In this document: one piece after another, positions 43,561-56,600 of the stretch
Layout: each line of letters opens with the position of its first letter
Numbering within the stretch: position 1 is the first letter of the stretch
Assembly (NCBI GenBank): GCA_029817715.1
Contig: JARUPY010000395.1
Coordinates: forward strand, 1,798,001-1,862,000
Direction: 5' to 3'
Length of the DNA: 64,000 nt
DNA from: Melastoma dodecandrum
Taxonomy: Eukaryota; Streptophyta; Magnoliopsida; Myrtales; Melastomataceae
Made by a program: the position numbers and the translations under genes
Notes under the pieces: model-generated
Told to the model about the DNA's origin: nothing
Databases searched by the model: none
Seen by the model: the letters and a program-made list of their open reading frames with translations, nothing else

Positions 43561-44454
43561 ATTTTCATTCACATCTTTGGTTACAACATCTCCCCCTCCT
43601 GTTGGCTGCTCTCGTTATCTTGTGTTAATCCCTTTCACTAAAAGCCGTCTTATCTTGGTTGCCATCATCGTCCCTAAACGTCATCAATTGAAGACAAGAG
43701 TAATTAACTCTTTGACATAGACTTAATTACAGCAAGATGCCTTGTTAGTGATTAATAAAAAAATTAAGTTTTCCCGATATACTTATATGGGGCTTTGTTA
43801 AGCTACTAAAAGTTTCCATGTATAGTAAACTTTATGTTTTCAAAATTAATTAATATAATTTATGATTTTAATATTTAACTGAATAATAAAAAATTACCAT
43901 AATTAAGGCGTAATAAAGGTAGAAACACCGTTATCAAATGCATATTTAACAAAATTCAACTTATATTTATATATGAATTAATGAGCATCCCAAGTCTCGA
44001 ACAGTCATATCACTTTTCCATTGTGCCCATGGCTTCATTAATATTCTTCTTCTTCATCAATAATAGTAATAATCCTTCGTCCCAAAAACAATATATTCCA
44101 AAAAACACAATGAGGATGATCCACGTCATCTCCACGAGAATAACCATAGTAGTAGCCCCCAATGGTGTCATCATTTGGCTTTCAACGATTTTGTGTATTC
44201 TTGATAGCATCAATAACTACCGTCCAACTTTGGCTTCCAACTTACTTAATCTAGCCATCAAAATCCTAAAATTAAAATTAAAAAAAACACACAAATGTAT
44301 CAATATTATTTCTCATTTTTTTAAGTGTTTTCCCTTTTAGTTAATAAATGAAAATTATCAATCAAGGCTTTGACTTTCGAAATCAATATATGGTGACAAA
44401 ATCTTACAACAATATTTTTGACAAAATAGAATGTTAGCTCAAAGTTATATTTGC
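43561..44454. other. AT-rich spacer, no gene supported
   Basis: Open frames exist at 43376-43720 and 43981-44340 (plus) but lack family motifs, and they lie in AT-rich DNA between the NB-LRR and LRR-kinase remnants. Confidence 0.45.
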
Positions 44455-44880
44455 CGAAAATTTAACCATTTAAAAAACAATTCAAAAAATTATTATTAAA
44501 AATTTCCTATGTTTTTTTTTTGGTTCATTCTCAAAGCTTTATAAAAACTAAACTAAACTCTGATCTAATGTTTAAGAAAAGGTTACTAAACTTTAGAACA
44601 AAACCGGAAGTTTGTCTGAGTTTTTATAATTGTGAATATGAGAAATTAATTTTTATCGGGTTTTGATAAAGAAAATGGTGAAGATTAGACATGAATTTGC
44701 TTTAAAACTCTACAAAATAATAATATTTTTAAAGAAATTATACACCTTTGGACAATAACTTGTTTCATGAATTTTCTTTACATTTTGTATGACATAAGCT
44801 TTACACGTTAACCAGGGTATAAATTTAATTTAGGGTTTTATAATAATAATAAGCTTTACACAAACACACAAGGATTTGAT
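44455..44880. repeat. 3' flank of the LRR kinase, duplicated at 48600-48930
   Basis: Direct repeat: GGTTCATTCTCAAAGCTTTATAAAAACTAAACTAAA..., TTTGGACAATAAC and CACGTTAACCAGGGTATA recur in the same order and orientation at 48600-48930. It marks the 3' end of two tandem kinase copies. Confidence 0.75.
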
Positions 44881-44909
44881 ATAAAACAGAGCGTCATATC
44901 ATTCTTCAT

Positions 44910-47698
44910 TCAGCTACCACCATCAAACATACAAGCTGTCTCAAACGACACTTGCCTTCCCATTCCGTACTCTATAATATTTCAATGGCCTATATTACTG
45001 AGTATGAGCTGACAGATATCCAAAACCACATTTAACATAAAAATTCACGCACCTGGAGGGCTGTAGCCTATTGTCCCTCTCACTCCCCTGGAGCTTACTT
45101 GCACAACAACATCATCGGCAGAAAGAATTCTCGTGAGACCGAAAACACCGACGTGGGCTGTCATCTCCGCATCCAGGAGAACATTACTCGGCTTCAAATT
45201 GCAGTGAATCACCGGCACGTCACACTCGTGATGCAGATACTCCACGGCACATGCAATGTCCACGGCAATACTCAGCCTGTGCCTTAAACTTAACTGTCGG
45301 CGCACTCCCTCGGATGTAACTTTAGGATGCAACCAATCGTCCAGGCTTCCATTTTCCATGTACTCATACACAAGCGCTTTAAAATCATTACCTCGGAAGT
45401 CAATGGTCGAGCAGACAGTATAAATCTTAACGATATTTCGGTGTCTGATTTTCTTTAATACCTCACACTCTGTCATAAAACTTTTCGAAGCAGCTCGATT
45501 TCGGAGGTCGAGAACCTTAATGGCTACGACAATGTCAGAATTACCAAGGATCCCCTTATATACGGAACCAAAACTACCGGCACCGATCAAGTTATCTTGA
45601 TTGAGCCCATCGGTAGCCCCGAGTATATCCTCGTACGAAATTTGTGGAAAAGGGCCTTTGGAAACCAGCCCAGAATGTGACTTTATGTTTCTTCTTTTTC
45701 TGTCCATGCAACGATATGATGCAACAAACCAAAGCAGAAAAAACAGGAGTCCGATCCCACCGGCGATCGTGATGATGATCTTCGACAACATTTTTTTCCT
45801 TCCACGCTTCATATTAGAGGTAGGACAGCTTGGTAAGTTCAATGCAGAAATCCCGCCACAGAGTTTGAAATTTCCCATGATCGAGATCACTGTGGCATTT
45901 AAGAAAACTCCTTTATTTGGAACTTCTCCCTCGAAATGGTTGAAAGATAAGTTGAGGTATGTGAGCTGGAAGTCTCCTAAGAATTTCGGTACCTGGCCAG
46001 AGAAGTTATTCTGTGATAAGTCTAGTTCTTGAAGTCCTTTCAGATGAGATAGAAACGGGGTGATGTTGCCTTCAAACAGATTATTCCCAATGTCCAAAAC
46101 CACCAAGCTGGTGCATTCACCGAGAGTTTTCGGGACAGGGCCAGACAATCGGTTTCCGTGCATGTCTATTTCTGCTAAGTTCTTCAGATTGTCGACTTCA
46201 TCTGGCATTGTGCCTGTTAATTTGTTCTGAGATAAATGGAGGAAGTATGATAAGGAAGAAATACCTGAGACTTGCGCTGGTATAGTTCCATTCAGATTGT
46301 CTCTAGATAGACCCAATCTGATCAAGTTTTGGCAATTTCCGAGGCTTGCTTGAATACTCCCACTGAATGCGTTCCCCACAAACGACAGTATCGTCAACAT
46401 AGTCAAATTTCCAAGAGAAGATGGGATTTCCTCGGAGTAATCACTGTCTTGCGCTCGTAGGATCTTCAACTTGTGCAGGTTACAGATTTCCATTGGGAGC
46501 ATACCGTCAATGGGTTGCTGCCGATAAGTAGATATTCCAGGTTGTGAAGATTCCCGATGCTAGAAGGGCGGGTCCCCGTCAGCTGATTGGAGGAGAATGC
46601 CAACTTGTTCAAGTTGGAAGATAAGTTCCCAATAGACCGAGGCAACGTACCTCCGAAATTGTTTAAACTGAATTCCAGAACCCACAGCTCCGTGGAATTG
46701 AGGGACTCGATGAATTTCAAGTCCCCCGATGTGTCGCTTCCCAATTGATTTTCACCAATACCAAGCCACCTCAACTGATTGAGATTTTTGAGATCAGGTA
46801 CCGATCCGGTGAAATTGTTCAGGGTCAACAGCAGGCTCCATAAGTTTGTTGCGTTCGCTATTGAAGGAGGAATAGGTCCGGTCAACTGATTACCACCGAA
46901 ATGGAAGTTCAGGAGATTGGGACGAGTGATTCCGAGATCCAGAGGGAGGGAGACCTCCCTTGAGTTTGTTTAACGAGAGCTCTATGTCAATCAGAGAGGT
47001 CATGTTGAAGATCGAGGCAGGATCCGAACCGGAAAAGAAGTTTTCTGCAAGACAAATCCATTGCAATCTTCGCAATCGCCCAAGAGATGCTGGGATGGGG
47101 CCGCTGAAACCATTATAGGTTCCGCCAATGAGCTCCAGAGACGAGAAGTTGCTGAAGAAATCAGGGAACTTCCCGGTGAAATTGTTTTTGTGGACCCGGA
47201 AGACTTGAAGCTTCGACAAGGCGGATAATCCTCGAGGTATTTCTCCAACAAGCTGGCTGTTCTCCAGAAGGATAACTTGTAGGCTTGTGCAGCCAGAGAT
47301 GTTCTCCGGGAGCTGTCCCGAAAACGAGTTATTACTAAGGCCAAACTCTGCCAGCCGACGCAAGTTCCCGATTTTTCAGGGGGGATTTCGCCGGCAAAAC
47401 CATTGTTGTTGAGGTTTAAGATCCTGAGGAAGCTGAGATTTCCAATGTAGGGTGACAAAGAGCCCCCCAGTCTGGAGCCAGGGAGCACCAATTCGGTGAC
47501 GCGGGGACATCTCCTGCTGCATGTTATGCCAGGCCAATGACAGAAGTGGATGGTGTCATTCCACGAGGGGAGCACACCGTCAGGGTCATCGGGTATGCTG
47601 TGCCTGAACTCGAGCAAGGCAGCACGGTCGGTTTCGTTGGTCTTAGCCATGGCTGCTGAGAGAGAAAACAGCAGACAAGTGAATATCATAAAACCCAT
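44910..47698 (-). pseudogene. LRR receptor-like kinase pseudogene (subfamily XII type)
   Basis: Resembles the EFR/At3g47570-like immune receptors. Signal peptide ([19 protein letters not shown]), LRRNT ([13 protein letters not shown]...[16 protein letters not shown]), about 20 LRRs, transmembrane segment (IIITIAGGIGLLFFLLWFV), then kinase with GAGSFGSVYKG and VAIKVL. There are three frameshifts: near 47370 (two extra A), near 46915 (CCCT duplicated) and near 46513 (one G lost). The catalytic loop reads HCNLKPSN (Asn for Asp, 45198-45200) and DFG reads VFG (45144-45146). Exon 1 ends GYSPP at a GT donor (45051-45052). An 81-bp intron is followed by exon 2 (44971-44910), which encodes EYGMGRQVS and then an unrelated tail and stop. 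The C-terminal third of the kinase is missing. Confidence 0.92.
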
Positions 47699-48599
47699 AA
47701 TTTTGGACAGTCACTGAATGTCCACTTTAAGCTTGTTATATATCCGAACACTCTCCACATCCCATTTCATTCTATGACTATATGTAACCCTTATTCAATC
47801 TACACATAAAAGTTTAAATATTATGTTCAATTTAATTACATTTTTTAATTCATAATGTAAGTATTATTTTTTAAAAAATTTTATTTGTTATGAATAGTAG
47901 ATTACGCGTAATCCTTATTTAAATGAACGTGAGTTTCGGGTTACATTTGTAAGGGGGAAAATGTCTGAAAAGCTACTACGACTGACTTGGACTCTTAAGG
48001 AGATTATTACCTAACAAATCAAAATTACTCTTTTATTTTAACACTTGATTTCCTTAATCTTGTCGGTGGTTATGAAAACATTGCCTTTTTGACCATTTCC
48101 TCTGCCTCCCTTCCATGATAAATTATAGGGGCTGGTGACTGAATGCCGTATCCTTAGGGATTGGGGTATCATATCTTTGAGTTTGGGTTGTGGGCTACCA
48201 CTTCGGGCCACGGTGGGATGAAATGGAACTGTCGTGAAAACACGTCGGGAATATATGACCACGAACAGAGGCAGAGCCACGGACCTATCGTGGCAATGAC
48301 TCTCTTACTTTTTTGTAAAATAATATAAAAAATTAAAATAAATTTTCTATTGTTCCTACGATTATTTTTTGGGGCTTCGCGGCTGGCCATGAATGATTCG
48401 ACCCTGATTATTACTTTTTGTAAAATAATAAATTATTTTTATTAAAAAATCTGTGTTAAGCCGTACATTGTCCTGAAAAAGAGTCGATTGTATCGCTTTT
48501 CTTCTATGTACAACAATTTTTATTGCCTATTTATTTAATTACAATAAGCGAAACACCGAATCAAATAAACAATTTTCGAAAGGAAAATCCTAAGATAAT
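47699..48599. other. upstream region of the LRR kinase pseudogene
   Basis: No gene is supported. A TATA-like AGCTTGTTATATATCCG (plus strand, 47730-47746) is 30-45 bp upstream of the start codon. The rest is AT-rich with incidental minus-strand frames. Confidence 0.45.
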
Positions 48600-49180
48600 T
48601 TAACTGTTTAAAAGAACAATTTAAAAAATATTATTATTATTATTGAAAATTTCCTTCGTTGTTTTGGTTCATTTTAAAGCTTTATAAAAACTAAACTAAA
48701 TTTAGATCTAAGGAAAAGGTTAGTAAATTTTAGAACCGAACCCGAATTTTTCCGAGTTTTTATAATTGTTAATATGAGAAACCAAATTTTATCAGTAATT
48801 TTTTTATTTATAAAAGATGATAAAAGACTTGGATCCAAGTCCTTTGGACAATAACGCGTCGGATTAGTTTTCTCTACAATTTGCATGACACACGTTAACC
48901 AGGGTATAGATTTAATTTAGAGTCTTATAATTATATATTTTATGTTGTTATATATGTACTCAAATATGTCGCACTTTTAATCTGAATTCTGAAAATACAT
49001 ATTTGAATCCATTCTTTTATTTCAATATTGATGAGATCAAAAAGTCTATTATCCAAGAGTTTCGATACTTCTAATTTCAGCATATGATCGCCAAAATCGA
49101 CAAAAAATTAAAAAAAAAAAGAGAAGAATGATAGAAATCAAACAGAGCACCATATGCCTCTTCATTCGGATCTGGATCCT
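48600..49180. repeat. second copy of the LRR-kinase 3' flank
   Basis: 48600-48930 repeats 44455-44880. At 49140-49180, CAAACAGAGCACCATATGCCTCTTCATTCGG matches the exon-2 end at 44885-44912 over about 28 bp (with mismatches). This second kinase copy is otherwise lost and ends near the copia LTR at 49209. Confidence 0.65.
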
Positions 49181-49208
49181 CTTCATTCGGGATGGCAAAT
49201 AGACAATA

Positions 49209-49458
49209 TGTTATTCATTTGCAGCCAGATTAACGATGAAAAGTAAATGAGAGAAACACAAACACCGAGATAGCCTGCATTCACGGACAGAGAGTATTTT
49301 ATTAATTCAAGAGCCATCGTCCACTATTGCCTCGTCCCCACAATAACCGTTTACAAACCCACAAGTAACCCCAGGTCTAGAAAATTCCCATCTAGGTCCC
49401 TAAACTTTGGGTCGGGTCACAATTCAGGTCGACTAATAATAATTCAAGTCATTTAACA
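49209..49458 (-). repeat. 3' LTR of the minus-strand copia element
   Basis: About 250 bp. The minus strand starts TGTTAAATGACTTG right after the purine-rich GTCAAGGTGGAAATT and ends about 49209 at AATAACA. The minus strand contains AATTAATAAAATAC, a possible polyadenylation signal. The other LTR is not in the window. Confidence 0.65.
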
Positions 49459-51990
49459 AATTTCCACCTTGACTCGAATTTTCCCACATTATCTGGAAAC
49501 TCACAAGAATAACTCTAGAGAATACGTATTCTTCAATAACATCCCTGATGAAATTTAGTCTAACATCAACATGCATAGATCTTTCAAGATAGACCAGGTT
49601 CTTCGCTAAACATAATGCACTTTGACTATCACAGTAAATAGCAGGTTTCTGCACCTCCAAACCCAAACTACCAACAAGACCAAGCAACCATATGCCCTCC
49701 TTAACACCTTCAGTCAATAATATATATTCTGGTTCAGTTGTAGACAAAGCAACAGTAGACTATAGAGTTGCTTTCCAACTGATACTACTGTCAAACAAAG
49801 TAAAAATATAACTTGTCAAGGATCTTCTTCTCAGGAGATCTCCACCATAATCAGAATCAGTATATCCCATAAGACCATTAATAGTTCCACCAGCTCCATA
49901 AACTAAACATAAACCACTTGTACTTTTCAAGTATCGCATAATCCATTCACAGCTTCCCAATGAGTTTTTCCAAGATTACTCATAAATCTGCTAACCACAC
50001 TAACAGCATGTGCTAAATCTGGTCCAATGCACACCATTGCATACATTAAGCTGCCTACGGCATTTGAATAGGGAACTCGACTCATGGAGTCTTTCTCCTC
50101 ATCTGTATTTGGTAATGCACTAGCATCAAATTTAAAGTGTGCTGCCAAGGGAGGGCTAACTGGCTTAGATTCCCCCATTTGGAAGACCTACAATAATTTT
50201 TCAATATAATTATTTTGTGACAAGTACAATAATCCTGCTTTCCTGTCTCTCTAGATTTACATGCCCAAAATTTTCTTGGGTATACTCAAATCTTTCATTT
50301 CAAACTCACTGTCCAACAAAGCCTTTAAATTGTTAATTTCAGCTTTACTGCGAGCTGCAATTAACATATCATCAACGTATAGCAACAAAAACACAAATGA
50401 GCCATCAATCAATTTTCTAGAGTAGACACAGTTGTCAAACTGATTTCGAATAAAAGCATGAGAAATCATAAATGCATCAAACCTCTTATACCACTGCCTT
50501 GGCGACTGTTTCAAACCATATAAAGATTTTTTCAGAAAACACACGTGATCTTTCTTCTCAGGATTAAGAAAACCTTCGGGTTGCAACATGTAAATTTGCT
50601 CCTCCAAGTTTCCATGCAAGAACGCAGTTTTTACGTCAAGCTGCTCTAACTCAAGATCAAATGCACTCACCATGGCTAACAGAACTCTTATAGTCTTGTG
50701 TTTTACAATTGAAGAAAACACCTCATGATAATCAATTTCCTCCTTCTGCGAGAACCCCTGTGCCACAAGCGGTGCTTTAAACCTAGCTGCTTCAACCCCA
50801 GGAATACCTTCTTTCCTTTTAAAGACCCATTTGCATCCCACTAGTTTAACGTCGTTTAGCATTGGTACAAGTTCCCAGGTTTTGTTTTTTGACAATGATT
50901 GCATCTCCTCATTCATGGCTACCAACCATTCCGCTGCTTCCATACTCTTCAAGGCCGCTTTATATGACCGAGGTTCATCCGAATTTATACTCTCAGCTAC
51001 TGCCAGAGCATAAGCAACCGGATTAGTATCCACAACATTAACAAAATCTGCATACCTGGCAGGCCTTTTTGTTACCCTCCTAGCTCTGCTTGTTGCAATA
51101 CTTTCAGATTCATTTTGCTGCATCTCTATGGGCTGATTTTCATGATTTTTCAATAACCTATTCGAAGTTTCGGCATCAAACTTCACCTTTTGGATAATAC
51201 CACGATCACTTTTCCCTGCAAGATCATCAAGTTCCCTTTTCTGGCCAAACATAGCAGATTCATCAAACGTAACATCTCTGCTAATAATAAATTTAGGAGT
51301 TCTATCATTTTCGGTGCACCACAATCCATATCCTTTAACCCCTTTAGCATATCCTAGAAATATGCACTTCATTGCCCTCGGTTCCCGTTTACCATCATTA
51401 ACATGAGCATATGCAGAACAACCAAATATACGCAGGCCAGAATAATTAGAGGAAGTACCATACCATACTTCTTTCGAAATCTTACAATCAATTGCAGTTG
51501 ATGGGGATCTATTCACCAAATAACTGGCAATATTAACTGCCTCAGCCCAAAATTCTTTAGGGAGTCTAGCGTTTAACCGCATGCATCGAGCACACTGCGT
51601 TAGTGTTTGGTTCATACGTTCTGCAACTCCATTCTGTTGTGGTGTATGTCGTACAGTGCGATGCCTCACTATACCCTCCTTCTTGCAGAACTCATCAAAT
51701 GGTGCATTACAAAATTCTAACCCATTATCCGTTCTCAGAGTTTTGACCTGTTTACCCATACGTTTTTCAACCATAGTTTTCCACTCTTTGAACCACTCAA
51801 ACACTTCATCCTTTGATTTCAGAAAGTACACCCAAACTTTTCTAGAGTAGTCATCAATGAACGTAACAAAGTAACTGCATCCACCATGAGACTTAACTCA
51901 AGCTGGACCCCACAAATCAGAATGAATATACTCAAGGATGCCCGTTGAAGTGTGCTTTCCAGAACTGAACTTAACCCTGGCCCATAACGC
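49440..51990 (-). pseudogene. pol of a Tork/TNT1-like copia element
   Basis: Minus-strand pieces, from the right: integrase start (KFSSGKHTSTGILEYIHSDL, with a TGA at 51898-51900), then a 524-aa open frame (51831-50257) covering integrase ([26 protein letters not shown]) and RT (CKWVFKRKEGIPG, LLLYVDDMLIAARS). RT end and RNase H follow in broken frames (50178-49927, 49960-49760, 49747-49433 with STTEPEYILL, CDSQSALCLAKN). Protease and gag are missing because the element ends near 51990 at the receptor-like-protein junction. Confidence 0.88.
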
Positions 51991-51994
51991 GTCG

Positions 51995-52397
51995 AGGATA
52001 TATTCATGTCAAGGAACAAACTCTCGGCGAGATTCCTGCAATGTTAATGCAGGTAACTTCCCTTGAGAGGTTTAACGTGTCGTACAACAATCTTTCCGGT
52101 CCAATCCCTGGAGGGAGTCAATTCAGCACGTTCGATAACACTTCTTACATCGGCAACCCGGATTTGTGCGGTTCACCTATGACAATGAAGTGTGGGAATC
52201 CAATGCAGCCTTCACCAAGTCCTGCACACAATCAAGAGCAGAAGTTAAGCCTGACAGTGGGACTGGAGTGGATCACAGCAGGGGTAGGACTTGTAGGGGG
52301 TTTGATCGTAGGGGTTGCATTGGAGCAAGCGTTTGGTAATGATGTTGTGGATTTGCTGGCCAGGAAATGGCTCAAGTATCGAAGAAGTACCACCTGA
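51995..52397 (+). pseudogene. receptor-like protein (LRR-RLP) C-terminal fragment
   Basis: The last LRR and C-terminal domains of a plant RLP: SLERFNVSYNNLSGPIPGGS, QFSTFDN, the GNPDLCGSP cap, an acidic/extracellular juxtamembrane stretch, one transmembrane helix (ITAGVGLVGGLIVGVALEQA) and a short basic tail with no kinase. A one-base deletion near 52027 (CTCTCGGCGAG where LSGE is expected) breaks the frame before the ATG at 52041. The upstream ectodomain is replaced by copia pol on the opposite strand, so this is a remnant. The end itself, with a normal stop, is intact. Confidence 0.85.
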
Positions 52398-53134
52398 GAC
52401 ACATTTGAATGATGTTGTCTCTGGTTGGTTCGCCACCCAGACCATGTGATTGTAATGTGTGACTAACAAGTAGATGTGAAATTGATGATTTTCTCATAAT
52501 TCATTGGATTTAGCATTTAAAGGAGCTCGGCGATGGATGTTCAAAATGGATTCCGCAAAGTGCAACGCAGTGGAAAGATCTGAAAGGTTTCTTGGTTCAA
52601 ACTATCCTCTTAATCATGGATATCTTCACGTTCTGGGGATGGAATAGGATTGCCTTAGTATGATAAGCCAAAAAGGAGCAACACCGGATGGTTACGAATA
52701 TAGATCGGCTAAGAAGTAGAAGCAAGGCAAATGGGTGTTAGAAATTCCAATGCTGAGAAATGAGTCAATAATTTTGTGCGGTATGTCTTGGAAGGTCGAT
52801 ATGAATGCCCCAAGCACATGATGCATGGTGGACGTCTTTAATGCAAGCAAGGGCCAATTCCCACGGATAATTTCATCGACAAAATCCTTCTAATATTGCT
52901 CTCAGCTCTCAATTGAGGTCAATCAGAAATGTTAACGAGAACATAACAAAATAGAAATTAACAAGTAAATTCACAATAATAGAATCATCTAGGACATCCA
53001 ACTTCGCATGCATCTTATGCATACCATCTTTTTTTTCTAACTATTGAATCATATACATTATGAACATATGGTTCTAAATTCTTTCCGTGTTTTCTCACTA
53101 ACATAATAAGATGTGTCGACATGCATTATACCAT
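52398..53134. other. spacer downstream of the RLP fragment
   Basis: No gene seen. It probably starts with the RLP 3' untranslated region. Confidence 0.45.
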
Positions 53135-53795
53135 AGGCACTAGGTGTGTAGTGCAGCAAAACACAGCAGTAGTAATCGTGCACATCTGAACTGTGTGTGG
53201 GACGAATACCCTGATTTCGCTATGTGAGAAGTCAAGTTTCGTTATGTGAGGAACCAAAACCCGTTTCTTTATGTTTTATGTCAATCTTCGTGGTTGTCTC
53301 TCTTGTGCTTATAGATAGTACTTATTACGAGAAGACAAGTGTTGTGTGGAAATCCTTTTAAGCAATAAAGTGTTGAAGTATTCCTCTGTTGTGAACAAGA
53401 AACGAGTTATTCCTTGAGAAGACGATCTGTCACTAAGGATTCATTCTGTGGGGATTTATTCTTTACTCCGGCTTCTATGTTGTCTTTGTACTTTGATAGA
53501 TAGGCTTATGCTAAAGCCACAACACGTTGTCTGGAAAATCCTTTGAGTTATTCACTACTATGAGGAGCTGATCGTTGCACTAAGGAGGATCTCCTATATT
53601 GTTTAAGGATTTTAAATCTCACTATGTGAGAGAAATTCAGCCTAGTGCAAGGACATTATGCACTCATTATATCTTATATAATATTGTGGAATCATCTCAT
53701 AGGCGGAAAGTGAACGTATGTGAATTAAAGCCGAATCATTATAAAAACTATTGTGTCATTTACGATCTCGCATACATCCAACACATCGGAGATTT
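53135..53795 (+). repeat. diverged LTR-B remnant
   Basis: It matches the 3' half of LTR-B in order (GGCACTAGGTGTG, GAAGTCA, GTGGTTGTCTCT, AAATCC, GAGGAGCTGATCGTTGC, ATAGTGGAATCA-like, CCGAA-CATTATAAA), but it is much more diverged than the other copies and has lost both ends. Confidence 0.75.
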
Positions 53796-54419
53796 AACAA
53801 GAGATAAGATTTTCTAATTTATGTACTCTATTTTTAATTATTTTTTATCTTTTCTCATTATATTAATGTATTTCACTCTAAATCTTACAACGACCCAAAT
53901 TTCTTTTTCACAGGAAAACAACCAAATACACTCCAATATTGTGTTTGAAGAAGAGAATCGAGGGGTTTGGAGTATTTCCTTTTAAAATACAAATTTTATA
54001 AAAAAATTAATAATTCATATGTAGAATCCTTTCAAACCTCATAATTTCCTCCTCGATAACCTGTGGCCCAATTACGGCCTGTTAGGAATGCCTCATTAGC
54101 ATTTAAGGTCGACTTGACTTGACATAAATGAAAAAGTAACGAAAATTAAACTAGTCGGTGACATGACTTTTTGAGGTGAAGGGCCAATCTTCCGTTGATG
54201 AATTTTTTTTTTCAACTTTTTTATTGAATTCGGCTTACCTCAAAAAAAGTTACATTCTAGAAGGTTCGTACTTAGTTTCAGCTCTTACCGAGTTCGTTCC
54301 AATCGGGGAAGTTCGTACTCCAAGTTCGTATCTCCGCTTCGTCCCTTTTCGTACCTCGAATTCGTTCGAACAACTGGCAGAGCTTCGCATCTTTTGAGAT
54401 CAGACCGAAGTCGAAGTTT
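53796..54419. other. AT-rich spacer, no gene supported
   Basis: No gene seen. From 54240 to 54415 a run of related 10-12-bp words (GTTCGTACTCC, GTTCGTATCTCC, TTCGTACCTCG, TTCGTTCG) gives a loose short repeat around TTCGTA. Confidence 0.4.
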
Positions 54420-54520
54420 TTCTGAGAGTAAATTCCCTCGGTAATCTCCCACATGTCGGGCCTGTTCTCAGGTTTCGAGCATAAACATGAGAAGGCAGTC
54501 TTCATCATGGAGCAGACTAA
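54420..54520 (-). pseudogene. protein kinase C-terminal scrap
   Basis: Minus-strand MMKTAFSCLCSKPENRPDMW corresponds to kinase subdomain XI (the Cys-x-x-...-RP-M-x-x motif near the end of receptor kinases). Only about 25 residues are recognisable; the frame then runs into the TTCGTA-rich repeat. Confidence 0.55.
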
Positions 54521-54763
54521 GAGTTCCGTGTTTTCTATCTTTTTTTTTTTCTTCTTTGAGTTTTATTCCAACTAATCCACACTCGACACGAATAAAATAC
54601 TTGGCTATATTAGATGAATCTTCCAACTACATATGATATGTTTTGAACCAATAACTTTCACGTATTCTCTACTTCATGAATTTCTCTGGACGGACAGATA
54701 GAACAATCTTTTTTATTTTAGGGGTGAGTTGTTTTTGTAAATTTTTAAACCTTGGGAACTCTC

Positions 54764-56600
54764 TGTTGACAAGATTTTGATGATGAGTCAAACAGCAGGT
54801 TTGACCTACTATGACTTTACAGAAGCTGAAACCTCCTGTAACGAAGATACGCTTTGTAAGAGAGGAAAAATATCATGAAAATATTTTCTTCACCCTCCAA
54901 GGATCATTTCAGGTCAAGAGACGTGATTAGAGAATATTTCCATAAATAGATATTTCAATAATAAATTATTTATTAATTAATTATTGATTATCTTAATTAA
55001 ATTATTAACTCAAAAAGAGAATATTCCTAGGAATATTATTTGGATTAATATTTCGTCCAGATACAATGTTTTACTTGTCTGGAACGAATCAATTATTCTT
55101 GGGAATAAATCGTTGATTATTTCCTTATATAGAAGGTCAAGTTGCTGTTACTGGCCGAACCTTCTGTAATGCATTTTCTGGGGATTTAATTGTCAAAATA
55201 AGACAAAATTAAATCTGGAGGTTCCAACCAGATATTTGCACGACCCCATAATCATATTTCTCAAGTTGGAAATAAAATATTCTTTCTTTCCAACTATAGA
55301 AGGTTGCGACCGATTTAGGCTCTAACCTTCTGTAAGATGAGATCTCGTGATTAGATGATTCGATTGATCTAAAATCAATCAAATATTGTCCCTAAATTAT
55401 TTTTACACGTTGGGGATGAATCTGGTCACTTTACGTTTTTGGCAAAATAAGTTTCCTTATTTACAGGAGGATGGAACCTCTATATAAAAGAAAAACCTAA
55501 AAACATTTAAAAAGATAGATCAGAGGTAAGTCTTGACATTTTGGCAACGTTAGCGGGTGGTTAACGTGTGTACAGGTGTGCAGGACGGATTCTCCAGGCG
55601 AGAGTTCTCGCAGGAGGTAACTACAGCGGGTTGATCGTGGGTGAAGCCGCTCCGGTGACTTCGTTGTGTACGGATCTGAAGGACGCAACCGGAACTTTGT
55701 GGGTGACGTCGGACTGCGTGCATCAGGGCCTGGGGAAGGGTTCGTTGGTGGCGAGTAGGCGTACAGAGTTGGTCGGAGAGAAGGAGTCCGTAGCAGGGGT
55801 TCAGTGGTGAGGGATCTCCAACCTTCTGTAGTTGGTTATTTTGTTATCTGTGCGTTTGCAGCAGGTGTGCTTTGGTGAAGCCACTCCGTGGGCGTCGTTG
55901 GCTGCAAAACCGAAGGACTTGGCCAGGAGTGCTGTCAGTGAAGCCGGGTGGGCGTACAGCAGGTCGAAGAGAAGGTTGTTGCAGCAGGCGTAAGTGGTGA
56001 GGGACTGAAACCTACTGTAGTCGTATTATCTTTATTTGTTTTGTAGATTAAACCAAAAAGACAAAAAGAGAAGCATATCAGAGGCATCCAAACACTTGGA
56101 GAAAGCGTCATCAGATCTGTTCGCTGATCCACAGAAGGAATAGCCAGCTACAATGTCACAGAAGGCTGAAGCTTCCAGCCAACGTTCTGTGCTTGCTCAA
56201 GTCTGGTTGATTTCCTTGTGATTCGACCTAGACACATCCTAAACACAGCAAGAGTGTTTCTTGCATTGGTAAAGCTTGTCTTACCGTCCCGTGGTCAAAG
56301 AAATTGTTTTCTTACACCACAGAAGTTTTTACCTTCTACACTGTAATCTCTATACGAGTTATTAGTGAAAAGTGACCGAAAGTGGACGTAGGTGATTTCA
56401 CCGAACCACTATAAAATCCTTTGTGTTCTGCGACTCATTTCGAAGTCAATTTCACACGTTCCGTAATTACAGAAGCTTGAAGACTCTGTAAATTACAGTA
56501 AGTTACTTCCGCTGTGAGGGTTGTGAAAAAGCGTTTAAGAATTCCTTAATTGGACTTAACACTAATTCACCCCCCTCTTAGTATAATCTTTGGGCCAACA
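54764..56600 (+). repeat. solo LTR of the element A family
   Basis: 1837 bp, TGTTGACAAG...GGGCCAACA, very similar to both LTRs of element A, flanked by CTCTC (54759-54763) and CTCTC (56601-56605). Without internal sequence it is a solo LTR, formed by LTR-LTR recombination. Its TATA box (CTCTATATAAAAG, about 55480) is intact. Confidence 0.95.

Noticed and set aside
44010..44340. Overlapping plus and minus ORFs (119 and 67 aa)
   Set aside because: AT-rich chance frames without family motifs.
43981..44340. Possible tRNA or snoRNA in the spacer
   Set aside because: No cloverleaf, A/B box or C/D box pattern could be found by eye here or elsewhere in the window.
54240..54415. CRISPR-like or satellite array of TTCGTA words
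   Set aside because: The units are short, irregular and too few, with no repeat/spacer structure; plant nuclear context.
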